Source of the DNA: UBA6987 sp045617825 | GTDB taxonomy: Bacteria; Bacillota; Clostridia; Lachnospirales; Lachnospiraceae | Direction: 5' to 3' | Length of the DNA stretch: 6,876 nucleotides | Assembly (NCBI GenBank): GCA_045617825.1 | Contig: JAZLJI010000052.1 | Span: 1 to 6,876 of the forward strand | Part shown: piece by piece, positions 6,652-6,876 of the stretch | Numbering within the stretch: the stretch's first letter is position 1 | How the letters are laid out: each line of letters opens with the position of its first letter | Translations under genes and position numbers: made by a program | The notes under the pieces: model-generated | What the model was told of the DNA's origin: nothing | Seen by the model: the letters and a program-made list of their open reading frames with translations, nothing else | Database searches by the model: none

Positions 6652-6691
6652 CGACAAGAAAAAAGGACCTTGCGGTCCTTTTTTCTTGTCG
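6652..6691. terminator. Perfect 18-bp hairpin, probable bidirectional intrinsic terminator
   Basis: Arms 6652-6669 and 6674-6691 are perfectly complementary around a 4-nt TTGC loop. The core is GGACC/GGTCC flanked by A6 on one side and T6 on the other, so on either strand a GC stem is followed by a T-run. On the minus strand it would stop transcription coming from beyond the right edge and so insulate ilvE. On the plus strand it would end any transcript arising from the hairpin cluster at 6583-6633. Confidence 0.88.
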
Positions 6692-6851
6692 CGGAGAAGG
6701 AGGCTTCCTCGCGTTTTTCGCGGCCCCCTCCATCGCCTGCGAAAAACCTTCGCTTACCGCTCGGTTTTTCGGGCGATGTCAAGCAAGCCGCCTCGCTTCT
6801 TCTGCCGCAGGCAGCGCTTCGGCGGCTTGCACCCGCGCCGGTAACCGGCGC
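6692..6851. repeat. Further cluster of inverted repeats at the right edge
   Basis: No gene is supported here. Visible pairs are CGCG/CGCG around T5 (6710-6722). Next, CATCGCC plus CGAAAAACC (6731-6737, 6740-6748) pairs with GGTTTTTCG plus GGCGATG (6763-6771, 6772-6778). Then GCAAGCCGCC (6783-6792) pairs with GGCGGCTTGC (6821-6830), enclosing CTGCC-GCA-GGCAG (6802-6814). Last, GCGCCGGT-A-ACCGGCGC (6835-6851). The density suggests a structured RNA or a REP/BIME-like repeat region. The final 25 bases show nothing I recognise. Confidence 0.6.
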
Positions 6852-6876
6852 TCGGGAATCCCATTTCCTGTTTCTC

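Noticed and set aside
6690..6725. tRNA-like 3' end (GCGGAGAAGGAGG, similar to the start of many reverse-strand tRNA genes)
   Set aside because: The T-loop sequence and the rest of a cloverleaf are missing, and the following bases form other short inverted repeats.
6579..6782. Minus-strand 67-codon frame starting at TTG, rich in Lys/Arg
   Set aside because: It reads through a perfect terminator hairpin and several palindromes, has a TTG start and no clear RBS. Structured non-coding DNA explains it better.
6563..6844. Plus-strand 93-codon frame over the same palindromic block
   Set aside because: Basic, low-complexity translation spanning the terminator and hairpins, with no RBS that I can support.

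Overview
The window is a chromosomal segment that most likely comes from a GC-rich anaerobic Firmicute of class Clostridia (Lachnospiraceae or Oscillospiraceae type, as found in the gut). The evidence is strong GGAGG-type ribosome binding sites, classic intrinsic terminators with a U-tract, Gram-positive style lipoprotein signal peptides of the form LLLGL-[TA]-AC-G, and a type II branched-chain aminotransferase of the clostridial/lactic type. The placement rests on protein style, not on a marker gene. All three genes I can support lie on the minus strand, so transcription runs from right to left.

Layout from right to left. 6583-6851 is a non-coding block packed with inverted repeats, including one perfect 18-bp terminator-like hairpin at 6652-6691. 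ilvE (5359-6369) follows, with a candidate extended -10 promoter and a clear Shine-Dalgarno, and is closed by an excellent intrinsic terminator (5316-5352). Next come two tandem paralogous lipoprotein genes. The first transcribed (2979-5189, 736 aa) has a good promoter candidate (5248-5276) overlapped by an inverted repeat that could be an operator. The second (138-2780, 880 aa) lies 198 bp further on. At the left edge (18-72) is a second GC-rich block of nested, mutually exclusive inverted repeats.

The two lipoproteins share one architecture: lipobox signal peptide, Glu/Thr/Gln-rich linker, an N-terminal domain of about 180 residues that may be a decayed NlpC/P60-like (papain-fold) module, and a neutral/alkaline-ceramidase-like metal hydrolase domain. 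The hydrolase domain keeps the expected zinc ligands but lacks the ceramidase nucleophilic serine. Only the 880-aa copy carries an additional C-terminal F5/8 type C (discoidin/CBM32-like) binding module. They are probably surface-anchored hydrolases or binding proteins acting on an unknown extracellular substrate. ilvE is a housekeeping metabolic neighbour separated from them by a terminator, with no evident functional link.

No CRISPR array, insertion sequence, tRNA, rRNA, toxin-antitoxin or recognised defence system was seen. The most interesting material is the divergent ceramidase-like pair and the unexplained palindrome-dense intergenic block.
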